64,000 nt of DNA, taken from NCBI GenBank assembly GCA_028554795.2, contig CM068825.1, forward strand, positions 160,639,398-160,703,397, in the 5' to 3' direction. The notes under the pieces are model-generated. The model saw only the letters and a program-made list of their open reading frames with translations, searched no databases and was not told where the DNA came from. Shown in pieces: positions 9,118 through 18,330 of the stretch. Source of the stretch: Sinohyriopsis cumingii (taxonomy: Eukaryota; Mollusca; Bivalvia; Unionida; Unionidae). The stretch's first letter is position 1, and each line of letters begins with the position of its first letter. The translations under genes and the position numbers were made by a program.

Positions 9118-9618
9118 TTAATGATATTTGAAAATAATTTGTTGGTCATATTTCTTTGAGAATGCGGATTTGTATATATTTTCTGCGACTTTTCTTACTG
9201 AGGCTGTGCAGATATTAAAATATTTGCCAGCCGAATTCATTGATTTAAATATTATTTCTTCGCTGGTCTCTAAATTTATGGATTTAACCGCTCTCTTCCC
9301 ATTGCTCTTAAACCGACCAGTCCCTCCTCGTGCAGCATTCTAACTGTGTGACAGCTTGTATATTTTGAAGAGAATTGTTATTATGGTTTCCGTCAATATC
9401 ATCGATCACAAGACCGTCTTTGATCTCGCAAAAAAAAAAAAAAAACATTCGAATACAAAACGATCACAGTAATAATTTTTCTTCCCAGCGGTAAACGCTA
9501 GATAGCCATGATTATTAGCAACACCAACTGGTTCTTTCAAACTACAATTTCTAATCGCTCCATCACGAGACGCTTCATAACTTTTAATGATGGGACGTCT
9601 GACAAATTCTTGATTCAT
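9118..9618 (-). pseudogene. HNH homing-endonuclease-like protein with NUMOD domains, frameshifted
   Basis: From ATG 9618 the N-terminal part reads IKSYEASRDGAIRNC and NNHGYLAFTAGKKNYYCDRF, a NUMOD4-to-HNH-like entry. A 16-A run (9430-9445, T-run on the coding strand) shifts the frame, after which DDIDGNHNNNSLQN supplies the HNH D/N-H-N core. A second shift near 9340 leads to a NUMOD1-like DNA-binding tail, AVKSINLETSEEIIFKSMNS, ending KKYDQQIIFKYH at TAA 9120-9118. Such proteins cut DNA site-specifically and are carried by phages, large DNA viruses and some Polintons. Two frameshifts make this copy inactive. Confidence 0.65.
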
Positions 9619-9643
9619 TTATACAATAATGTATTTGTCTAAT

Positions 9644-9914
9644 TTATAATTTGTCTGAAAACTTATTTAAATAATCCTCTTCACATGCTATAACTCTGCC
9701 CCTGACTGAGTCTGGGTTTTTCTTATCATAATAACGTTTTAACTCTCTATACCGTTTACCATCGCAACTTGCACATAACTGTCTTGCCCCGGCCTAAGCT
9801 TCCATTACGAACACATTGTGAATGTTGTCCGCGGAATTCGTTTACGCAGGATTTGCCCCATGGAGTTACAGATCCTACCATAAGCCACTTACATTGATTT
9901 CTTGTTTGAGACAT
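9644..9914 (-). pseudogene. Small Cys-rich (zinc-knuckle-like) protein, frameshifted
   Basis: ATG 9914-9912 starts MSQTRNQCKWLMVGSVTPWG, then KSCVNEFRGQHSQC, giving Cys/His spacing typical of a small zinc-binding module. About 50 codons in, a shift leads to another frame with LCASCDGKRYRELKRYYDKK and a stop at 9646-9644, giving a second CxxC. I do not recognise a named family. Its ATG is only 43 bp from that of the divergent DNA polymerase gene, so both probably use one short bidirectional promoter. Confidence 0.45.
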
Positions 9915-9957
9915 TGTATATATAATATTTTTATTTAAATGTTTGTCTTAATTATAT
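9915..9957. promoter_or_regulatory. 43-bp divergent promoter gap
   Basis: The space between the divergent ATGs of the Cys-rich ORF and the polymerase gene is entirely A/T-rich, with TATATATAATATTTTTATT that can read as TATA on either strand. Use as a bidirectional promoter is inferred. Confidence 0.35.
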
Positions 9958-12801
9958 ATGGATGAGTTTGAGAGATTATCCAAAATCAAGCCCTGGAAAG
10001 CTTCTAGATTCGATCTGACAGACTAACCCCTGACTCGCGGAGGCGAGCCCTGACTGATTGATATTATCAGGGATGCCAAAAAAGAATTTCGTGATGATGG
10101 AGCATCTCACGTGTGGTCTACATTCAAAATTGTACGCGACGACTCTGTCATTGATGCTACAATGAACGATGCACGAGCGAAAGCGATTATCGATTAACCC
10201 AATCAGAAATATCTTTTCAGAATAAAGTTTATTGTGCAAGCAGATTCCGATACGTGGATTATCCGTGACAAACGTGATCCTGTCCTTGCTAAAGTAAAGA
10301 TTTCAAACCAGGAATGTTAACTGGGATTGACAGACCATATTACGCTCGATCGTATCCTGTGACTGCGGTTTGTTTATGGAATTTATCAACTAAATGATAG
10401 ACCTAACATTAATGATCTTGCCCCAATGAGATTTTCAAAGCTGAATTGTGTAGCCGAGCGAGTAATGGAATATTTTACAAATGCGAAGCGTGGAAATGGT
10501 TTAAATGATCTGCGAAGTGGGCTGAATCGGTTAAGGATACAGGAGCGTCACTAAACGATCTCGCTGAGTTATCAAGCAAATTAAAATTTCCAATAGTACT
10601 AAAAACATTAACGGGAGAGGTCTTATATGAATCAACCTGTAAGTCAAAGGGAGCACCAATTGAAATTATCGACCATAATGCTCATGCTTGGACCAGTGCA
10701 GTAACAATATTTCCACGAGATCGTGTTGTGAGATATTACTCGTCAGAGAACTCTGGGGGTGGAATGTTCAATGCTATCAACCGGATAAGTAAAAACGATC
10801 CCGTGTCAGTGTGGTTGTTTAAAAGTTCCGAAGATGGCGAGCATGATCAATTTGTAAGACCCAACGGCGATTTATATCGTAAAGAATCTCTACACGAAGA
10901 AATGAGAAAACTCGCACAAGATATTCAGAAAATACTGAGCAATTATTAACTAATTGTTTTATAGTTCCGTCAGTTGCTGACCACGCTGCGAGAGAGAGAA
11001 ATTCATGGAGACCAACACGCGCTGAGTTTCTCGAAGATGTTCAATTAAGTTGTATTGAATATGGACATGGCGGTTTGTGGAATACCGAATATAACCACAA
11101 GGATGTCATTTCCGTGGACATGGTAGCATGTTATCCTGGGAGTTTTCTCGGGATGGGCGAGTGTAACGAATACTTTAAAAGATTTGGTCATCCTTGCCAT
11201 GAGATGGTAAGAGTATCAATTAATGGTCCATTACCCGATTTTGATCTGACAGGATTTGCTCGTGTAGTATCGTTTGAATTCGCTGAAAATCTTCATCCGT
11301 GCTGTTATATTTGGTTTGGTAGACACTTCTCGGAGAAACGTTGTGCACCAATAGTGTTATTACGATATATGCTTGACAATCGCATAATAATATCGTTGAC
11401 GGTCAGTGAAGCAATTATATCATATCGGCCGCAGACTTCGGTTTGGTTATCAACACCGGAGCGTATCAACGTAGATGAGGTCATCGAAGAATATTCGCGG
11501 GAATGTCCAAATACTCCTGTTGATGTCGTTGTTTATGATGCTCCTAATATTCTTTAGATTAAACTCAGCAACAGTGAAAGAAAAACAGCAAAGGATCTCG
11601 GTAGAAGAATAATCGGTAAATTTACTCAGGGTGGTGCATATGATCATAAACGGCATCACGCAAGATTGATTATGGATCCCACCGAATATAAATTTGTGGT
11701 CGCTGATGCAGCAGAGAAAGATATATTTTGTGATCGACAAGATGTTTGTTTATCGGACGAGAAAAAGTTACGCACAATTGTTAGTTACATTGATGGAGAA
11801 TCGCCTCAGTACACACATCTAAGATCTTCAATGCTTGCTTACGTTTCTATAAATTTGCTATTGATGATAAATAGATTTCCTGACACTGCAGTTAGAGTTG
11901 CTACGGATTCATTTTATATCGATAAAAGATATTCAGAATTATTGGCTCGTTTTACAAACACTGATGAATTATGGGGTTCGTGGAGAATAAAACAAGAAAT
12001 GTTACATTGTTATTGTGAATCCGCTGATGTTGCGGTTAAAGATAGTTATTGCAAATCAGAATTATCAGAATTGTCGTTGGCGCCGTCTGTGTATGATCCA
12101 GTATCCAGACACAAAACCGTTTATTTGAACCGGCCGGGTGGTACTGGTAAGACAACTCGAGTGATCGAATTATTTCGACAGAATTCAGATATGACTGTGC
12201 TAACACCAAACACACAGACTCGCCAGGGAGATTTTTCAGCTTTTTCAAATACAGCGGTGGTGTGTGGACTCCTGACCAAATGTGAGATAAATATATTCCA
12301 AAAATCATCATTTGGGATGAAGTGTGTACAGTGTCGTTGGAATTATTAAAAACATTTCTCGATTGGCTATTAACAAAACATACTGCAGTGGTTATGTGCG
12401 GCGATCACGGTCAGCCACCTCCGTTTGTTGGACCATCTCCGCACGATTGGTTGAAGAATTTTGTTGATTATTATTCGGAGATAACTGATGATCACAGATC
12501 ACTCGATTCATAATTAAAGGAGTTTAAAAAATTAATCAGACTACAACCGAACAAAACTCAATGTGAAATAGCGCGTAAAATAACCGTAAAATAGCGCGTA
12601 AAATAGTTTCAGAAACTTCCATGAATGACTTTTGGAAAACGTGGAAACCAAACGAGCTGTAATTGTGTAATGTTGTGGCACTACTCGGGTAATAATCCAA
12701 GACAATTTACCGTATATAGAAAAGATAACAGTCGCGGTCATACACGAGAAAATGTGATGTTGACCTGTCTTGAATGTAATCGACGTCGGGGTGCTAGTTA
12801 A
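9958..12801 (+). pseudogene. Family B DNA polymerase fused to an SF1 helicase and a CxxC/HNH-like tail, many lesions
   Basis: From ATG 9958 to TAA 12799-12801 (about 950 codons) coding character persists through several stops and frameshifts. Polymerase motifs in order: VISVDMVACYPG (motif A, ~11110-11140), AKDLGRRIIGKFTQGG (motif B, ~11588-11635), AVRVATDSFYIDKR (motif C with TDS, ~11890-11930). They are followed in the same frame by GGTGKTT (Walker A, ~12136-12156), then after a frameshift IIWDEV (Walker B, ~12307-12324) and GDHGQPPP (helicase motif III, ~12400-12423). The end has TCLECNRRRGAS, half of a zinc/HNH-like site. One in-frame stop is TAG 11555-11557. A polymerase-helicase fusion replaces the usual stand-alone protein-primed PolB. 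It overlaps the convergent integrase by 8 bp. Confidence 0.7.
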
Positions 12802-13757
12802 GTGATCTGGGCGGTAATTGTGTGTCTTCGGGAATTACTTGTAATTGTTCACGTGTAAATCCACGTTGAGGAACAGCTGAATCCAGTCTGTAGATTGCGG
12901 GTCCACCCGAGGATCTTGTTATACTAGATATTTTGTGTCGTGACGCTCCAGATAGGATCAGTCGCTCTCTTTTTTTCCACCTTCAAGTTCACCGGGTTCA
13001 TATAAATATCTTACAGTGTCACTGCCCAGCACTGGTTGTGTTGAAAAATCACGTCGTTGTACGGGTATATTCTTTTTGGTAATTGCGTTAATAGGTTTCA
13101 TGTTGGTTGTTCGAGTAATTTCATTATTTAATGCAGTTATCACGCTTGGTAATCTTGCAACCCATTCACGAGATCTCTTGTCCTGAATGAATTCCTTCGC
13201 GTATTGATAGCCAAATAACTGCTCAGCAAGTGTTCAATTAAATCGTTCAACAATTGCCTGATCACGGTGAATTTCAGTATGCCCTCGTCTGATGGTGACG
13301 TTATGTTGTTTCATAAGCGATGATACTGCACCTTGAAATTCTTTGCCAGGATCAACCTGTAACAGCTGTGGCCATCGTAGAGGTCCTCATTGATAAATTC
13401 ATTTAAACGCATCGGCTACTTCAGTTGCTGTCTTTGCTGACAACGGTTCTGCTTCTTTATATCTACTTGCAACGTCAACGACAGTTAGCACATACTTGTA
13501 TGTTATTTGACGTCTTTGGATTTTAACGGTATCATGTGGTAGAAATAATATATCAGCTTGATGAACTTCATTAGGAACACTAACATCAAAATGTGCAAAG
13601 TGAATTTGCTTAGGTGGTGGTGGATAATTTTGCCATGTTGCCTGTTTGGATAACCACTTTTTAGCAGTAACACGCGTAACTTTTGCTGCTTCAGCGAGTT
13701 TACTCATCGCTGCGGTACCTTCCAGTATCCTCTTGGGGAATAATAAATCGATTCCAT
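12794..13757 (-). pseudogene. Polinton integrase (retroviral-type DDE), with stops and frameshifts
   Basis: ATG 13757 directly follows the TAA of the upstream PLA2 ORF. SIYYSPRGYWK, a shift, then AKVTRVTAKKWLSKQATWQ form the N-terminal domain. The catalytic triad is visible: VHQADILFLPHD (first Asp), LQVDPGKEFQGAV (second Asp), HRDQAIVERFN (Glu). The core contains at least three stops (just after ADAFK, a few codons further on in the next frame, and after IVERFN). The tail carries VRYLYEPGELEGGKK and, in shifted frames, QRGFTREQLQVIPEDTQLP, ending at TAG 12796-12794. It would join the element's ends to host DNA, usually with 6-bp target duplications. The position at one end with PLA2 is typical of animal Polintons. 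Confidence 0.8.
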
Positions 13758-14291
13758 TTATAAATTACCAGCAACTAGCGCTAATTTACCTTTCATTGCG
13801 GATTTTATTAACCAACTAGCTAACCTCTCCTTGAAAGATTTATCAGTGATGGAATTTAGTGCATGAATTAATTTCACATCAGCGAGATGTCGCTGCTGCA
13901 GATCCTTACTTTTATAAGCTACATCATGAGTATGACACGCTTTATCAATAGCGTTTATTGATTCCTCGCCTGGTTTTGGTTGGTCTTGGTTGTCAAGTCT
14001 GATATCAAGTCGAGTTCCAGGCCCGCAGTAATTATATCCTGGAAGATGTTTTTCTCCTGGGTATTTAGCCCACGGAGCCCCTGGTAACTTTGTTAATTTT
14101 GCTGCAATATCGCCTCCTCAGTTTATTTTTAAAACCCGACTGCACTGACTTGCCAGCGGGAATAAATTTAAATTTCTTTTTACAGTATCGTCCACACTTA
14201 CCCGTAACGGCTGATCTTTTATTTTTTGTTGAATGGTTGTTAGATCACCTGTTTGGGTACGCGCCCAGCATTTCACACAATATAAATCCAT
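13758..14291 (-). pseudogene. Zinc-ribbon plus parvovirus-type phospholipase A2 protein
   Basis: ATG 14291-14289 begins MDLYCVKCWARTQTGD, a CxxC ribbon of the DUF5679 type; after a shift near 14200 the second half TGKCGRYCKKKFKF supplies the other Cys pair. After another shift near 14120 follows LPGAPWAKYPGEKHLPGYN, the calcium-loop YCGPG, and the catalytic DKACHTHDVAY (His-Asp), then a helical tail to TAA 13760-13758. This is the PLA2 fold of parvovirus VP1 and of Polinton proteins, thought to open endosomal membranes during entry. The TAA abuts the integrase ATG. Key residues are present but two frameshifts break the gene. Confidence 0.7.
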
Positions 14292-14294
14292 ATT

Positions 14295-14400
<106 letters not shown>

Positions 14401-14529
14401 TGAATGTAATTGATTTTTCTGCAACACGAAAACAAGAACCGACATCACTACGGTTACCGCTTATTTCAGAAGCGCCTTTACTGTAGTCATGCACATCGAT
14501 GAGGCTGAGTGGCTGGTCGCTGACGGCAA

Positions 14530-14922
14530 AAGTCGCACATCGGAAGCACATGCGCGAGGATCTGGATGGTACTTTGTAGGGTGTGTAGAGCTCAATCTCG
14601 GTGAGTCGCAGTACGTCCCGTGTTGAGGACTGATTTATATTTCATCGCCATAGGGTATTCCGCCGTAATCCGTTGCCAATGTGAAAAAAACATCTATTAC
14701 TGCAGTTTGGAGAGTCGGTTTGTATCCAGCAGACAACGTTGACCGGCCAGGAAAGTACCGCCTGCACAAGGGAGAGCTAAATTTCGAGAGGATCGACTTT
14801 CCAGTCAAAATGAGCAGCGTTAGTATGTTCAGGCACTGATACTTGGAAATTCGCAGTTAGCTTTTTTGTCTGGGAAAATGGCCTTTACCTGATACACCTC
14901 AAAGAGAAAGTAATGCTGCACA
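14530..14922 (+). pseudogene. Fragment of a conserved Polinton ORF, cut by a hAT insertion
   Basis: A frame reading RGSGWYFVGCVELNLGESQY, then VANVKK, TAVWRVGLYPADNVDRPGKY and LNFERIDFPVKMSSV, and after a shift SFFVWENGLYLIHLKEK. This order (GSGW, IxNVKN, W-V-L-YPxxN, F-GIxFP) recurs in an uncharacterised protein of animal Polintons related to polymerase N-terminal extensions or zinc-finger ORFs. It stops at 14922 where a hAT element begins, and the frame can be followed again from 18100. Function unknown. The bases 14399-14530 before it hold no convincing gene. Confidence 0.45.
14915..14922. repeat. 8-bp target site duplication, left copy
   Basis: GCTGCACA directly before the hAT terminus; its partner GCTACACA (7 of 8 identical) is at 18100-18107. 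Confidence 0.6.
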
Positions 14923-16588
14923 CAGGTGGCACGATTTAACCAAATATACACAAATACTACCCAAATACACTCATATACTTCCAAAATACTGTCCAAATAC
15001 ACTTCAGTACTGTAAAGATACAAGCATGTGATACAACGACAACCAAAGAGTTCTTTGTTTTTGTTGTTGTTTTTATAAAAACAATTATTGCAAAATTATG
15101 TTCTGGCTTAAAATGAAATACGTTAAATTACAAAAGCAAATAGAAATTCTTTGTACGAAACATAACGAACATACCATTTCCAATTACCATTTGCTCATGA
15201 ATTATCTGCCGAGTCCGAAACGACTTATATGTCACTAATTTGCATAGTTAATTGCAGATATCATTATTCTAGACGACTGTTTTAGTATAGCTTGTTTAGC
15301 ATTTGCTACACATTTTTATACCCGTGACTTGGGATGTGGACCCTGCTTTTTATGTCCAATAATTTTGACTTTAATACCTATCAGTTTTACATGCGTGAAA
15401 TTACCTTTAATTTCCCAACGCATATTATTGAGCTATTAATACATGAATCCACGATTTAAGATGTGCAAGTGTAAAGAGATGACATTTTAATAAATTGATG
15501 CAGAATACCAAAACTCTTTTAATATTTACACATATAAATAAAAGGAAAAAACACAAGAGATTAAAATCTCTTAAATGTTGTTGTTGTTGTCATTTTTTGG
15601 GGTGTGTGTGTCTTTTTCTGGGGAGAATTTGCTGATGCTTCATTGCTTCATGTAGACACATATCTTCTGATAGCTAATACGTAATTAAGAGCACCTGGGA
15701 TAATGTCAATACGTATTATGTAAGATTGCGACTATAGACCCGATTCTGGACACAAGAACCTGCCTCTATGTTGCTTAACAGTTACGCAACGACCCGTTCA
15801 CGGTTAAATTCGAAGGGAATTCTACCACCGGGCTGTCCTGGTAGGGACTCATGTTTATTTTGCAATCAGTCTATGATATCACGGCCAGATTGGAAGCAAT
15901 ATTGGATTTTGGGGGATCGGAAACCCAAAAGTAACAAGAAATTTATAAAGTACCCCATGAGACCAGACCGTCCAGTCGGAAACTGAGATTTTAAAATCTA
16001 GGGCGGATTCTAACTATGCAATTTGTTTGGACTATAGCCATTTTCGCGTCAGTACATGTGCTAACGTCGCCAGATGTGGATCGTAGAGAAGTTGGGAGGC
16101 ATTAGACTGTACTCCGACTTGTGCGCTTGGTATAAGGCTGAAAGGAATTCTATTGAAATTCTAAGTTTTGATTTGCGGACTAAGGCTTATTGAGGTAACA
16201 TTTCTTTGCCCGAATGTGTTTCACACTTATAACTAGGTATCGTATTATTGATACAGTATTATGTACAGGTCCGACAAGGGGAGGGGCAACCAGGGGATAT
16301 ATCCTCGGGGTTCGGGTTCGTAAGGGGGCCTGGGCCGAACAACACTTTTTAATTTTATAAATGAAAATGTTTGTTTGAACAAGAACTAGGAGAGGCTTGG
16401 GTGTTTCTTATCCCAAGGCCAGTGATCGCTCTCTACGGCCCTGATTATGTGCATTTTATTTATTAGAACTGGAATCTTCCGTGTATAGCTGAATTATCAA
16501 CATATCGTAACGTAGAGCTTAGCGAACTATTAACATGCAAGATTGTTGGATTATGTAATTTACTATGTTGCATTGTAATGCATGAATG

Positions 16589-16900
16589 TGTGTGTGATTT
16601 GGAATTTTAGCGTAGCTTTAATAATGTTTCATATCGCTACGATGTCTGCAGTGTGGCAGTTTATAGTGATGTCTAGCACTGGGACATCATGCCGCAGACA
16701 TGTAGCATGATGTCCCACCCAGTCACATTATCCAAACACCAGGCCGACCAGTTCTAACTCTAACCTCTTAATGCTGAGCGCCAAGCGAGGCAGCTGTTAG
16801 TACCATTTTTGTAAGTCTTCGGTATGACTCGGCCGGAATCGAACTCACGACCTCGCGCATCCAAGGCAGAGGCTCTAACCACTAGGCCACCGGAGCGGTC
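16589..16900 (-). mobile_element. tRNA-derived SINE inside the hAT element
   Basis: Reading the minus strand from 16900, the head has pol III box A (TGGCCTAGTGGTTAGAG) and box B (GAGTTCGATTCC) in tRNA-like order. The 13-bp flanks TAATGCATGAATG (16576-16588) and TAATGCATGACTG (16901-16913) are a target site duplication (12 of 13). The body contains a perfect 13-bp hairpin at 16680-16717. The head differs from the GTGGTCTAAAGCGC SINE family found elsewhere in the window. Confidence 0.75.
16680..16717. repeat. Perfect 13-bp hairpin in the SINE body
   Basis: TGGGACATCATGC (16680-16692), 12-nt loop, GCATGATGTCCCA (16705-16717). Confidence 0.9.
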
Positions 16901-17034
16901 TAATGCATGACTGAATTTATTAGTGACATGTGTTAGAACTTGTACTTTCTTTATTAGTATATGAATATAAAGATTGTGAATTAAGTAGAGTTAGTCTTTG
17001 TTTGGATTGTGCAAATATAATTATGTATTTGTAT

Positions 17035-17236
17035 ATTTTTACGTCTTTTATAATTCGTAGCGCAGGAAATGCATACGATTGTTGTTGATGATGATAGTGT
17101 ACTATATGGAAGAGTTAACAATTAAGAAGAGGCAGGTATTTTTATATTTGTGTCTTTTATAATTAAAGGGGAGGAAATGCGTATGATTGTTGTTGATGAT
17201 GATAGTTTACTATATGGAAGAGTTAACAATTACGGA
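17035..17236. repeat. Tandem duplication, period ~112 bp
   Basis: Two copies containing GTCTTTTATAATT, GGAAATGC, then ATTGTTGTTGATGATGATAG and CTATATGGAAGAGTTAACAA. Confidence 0.85.
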
Positions 17237-18099
17237 TGTGCATGCATGCATTAAAAGTCGTTGATACTATTGTTAATGTTATAGCACAATTATTATAGAA
17301 CAAAGCATTTATGGAATATTTAGACGTGAGTGTTGATGAGTTGACCTGACAATTTATTCGCCATTATTTTGATGAAAGGTCTGTGAGCGTGTGGTTAATT
17401 CTCCTGAGATTAGAGCAAGGAGACAAGATTATACGTCCCTTCCAATTCCAAAGGAAGATTTCTGGGTGGGTGTGAGAGGCGACACCCGGTAATCGAAGAG
17501 AGGGAAACCACGTTGAGAGCAAGTGGCAGGTCTATTGTGACATCAGCACTTTGCGTGAAGGTTCAGTGACGGAAAGAAACGTGCAAGGGAGTATCGGAAT
17601 TGTCGGAAGGACAAACCGGAAGTGCCAGGAGAGCACGTAGTCGGGGTGCTGGAAATACCAAAAGAGAAACAAGTGACGGACAGATGAGTAACAAACACAA
17701 CACTGAAGGGAAACTCTCATTTAAGACCTAAAATTCATATGATGAAATAGTAATCACAACTGTTATTTAAATTGTATGCGATTGCATAAAATGGAACAGA
17801 ACAAATTGCCGAACAAAATCAGCAGCGGAAAATACAACTTGAATTGATGCAAATAAAGAAATAATTATCAGGTCCATGGTAATATAGACTAAAATTGTGT
17901 CATAGAATAGAGCAATCTGAGTATATTTGGGTATATTTAAATACATTTTGGAGTATTTGGATAGTATTTGTGTGTATTTAATTATACTTAGATGTAGTCT
18001 GGGAGGTCTTGGGAAGTATTTGGTCAGTATTTGGGTATGTTTGGCAGTACTTAGTGTATTTGGGTAGTATTGTGTATATTTGAGTAAATCGTGCCCCTG

Positions 18100-18330
18100 G
18101 CTACACACTAGACCTGATGATGCTTGCTGGGGGCAAAAGTGTCATTGCCTTTGGAGAAAGAACACACACACACACACAACCAAACATATAAACAAAACAA
18201 TTGCAACGGGGGAAAAAGCACTTCTACCGCCGATTTCTCCAAGTTTTCAGCCGAGGCGATCTTTTACGAAGCTCCAGTGCATGTCCTTGCTGGAAGCCAG
18301 GCAAGAAGATCCAATATAGTATTCGCTTAC
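18100..18330 (+). pseudogene. Possible continuation of the split Polinton ORF
   Basis: Once the hAT element and one duplication copy are ignored, the frame that ended in KEKVMLH at 14922 continues as TLDLMMLAGGKS at 18103-18140, with an alternating hydrophobic pattern expected of that protein. Coding character fades after about 18170 (CA repeat). No Polinton terminal repeat is found beyond. Confidence 0.3.

Larger units (their letters stand above)
14923..18099. mobile_element. hAT-type non-autonomous DNA transposon (3,177 bp)
   Basis: The left end CAGGTGGCACGATTTA is the inverted match of the right end (reverse complement CAGGGGCACGATTTAC). Similarity extends inward through AAATATACACAAATACTACC-type repeats on both sides (14923-15012 and about 17925-18099). 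8-bp flanking duplications (GCTGCACA/GCTACACA) fit the hAT superfamily. Inside, no transposase ORF is visible. The interior holds a SINE (16589-16900), a tandem duplication (17035-17236) and otherwise unremarkable AT-rich DNA. It was inserted into a Polinton ORF. Confidence 0.65.

Noticed and set aside
1180-12801. Alternative genetic code (TAA read as amino acid) in the Polinton
   Set aside because: In-frame TAAs occur, but TAG and TGA stops and many frameshifts occur too, so decay is the simpler reading.
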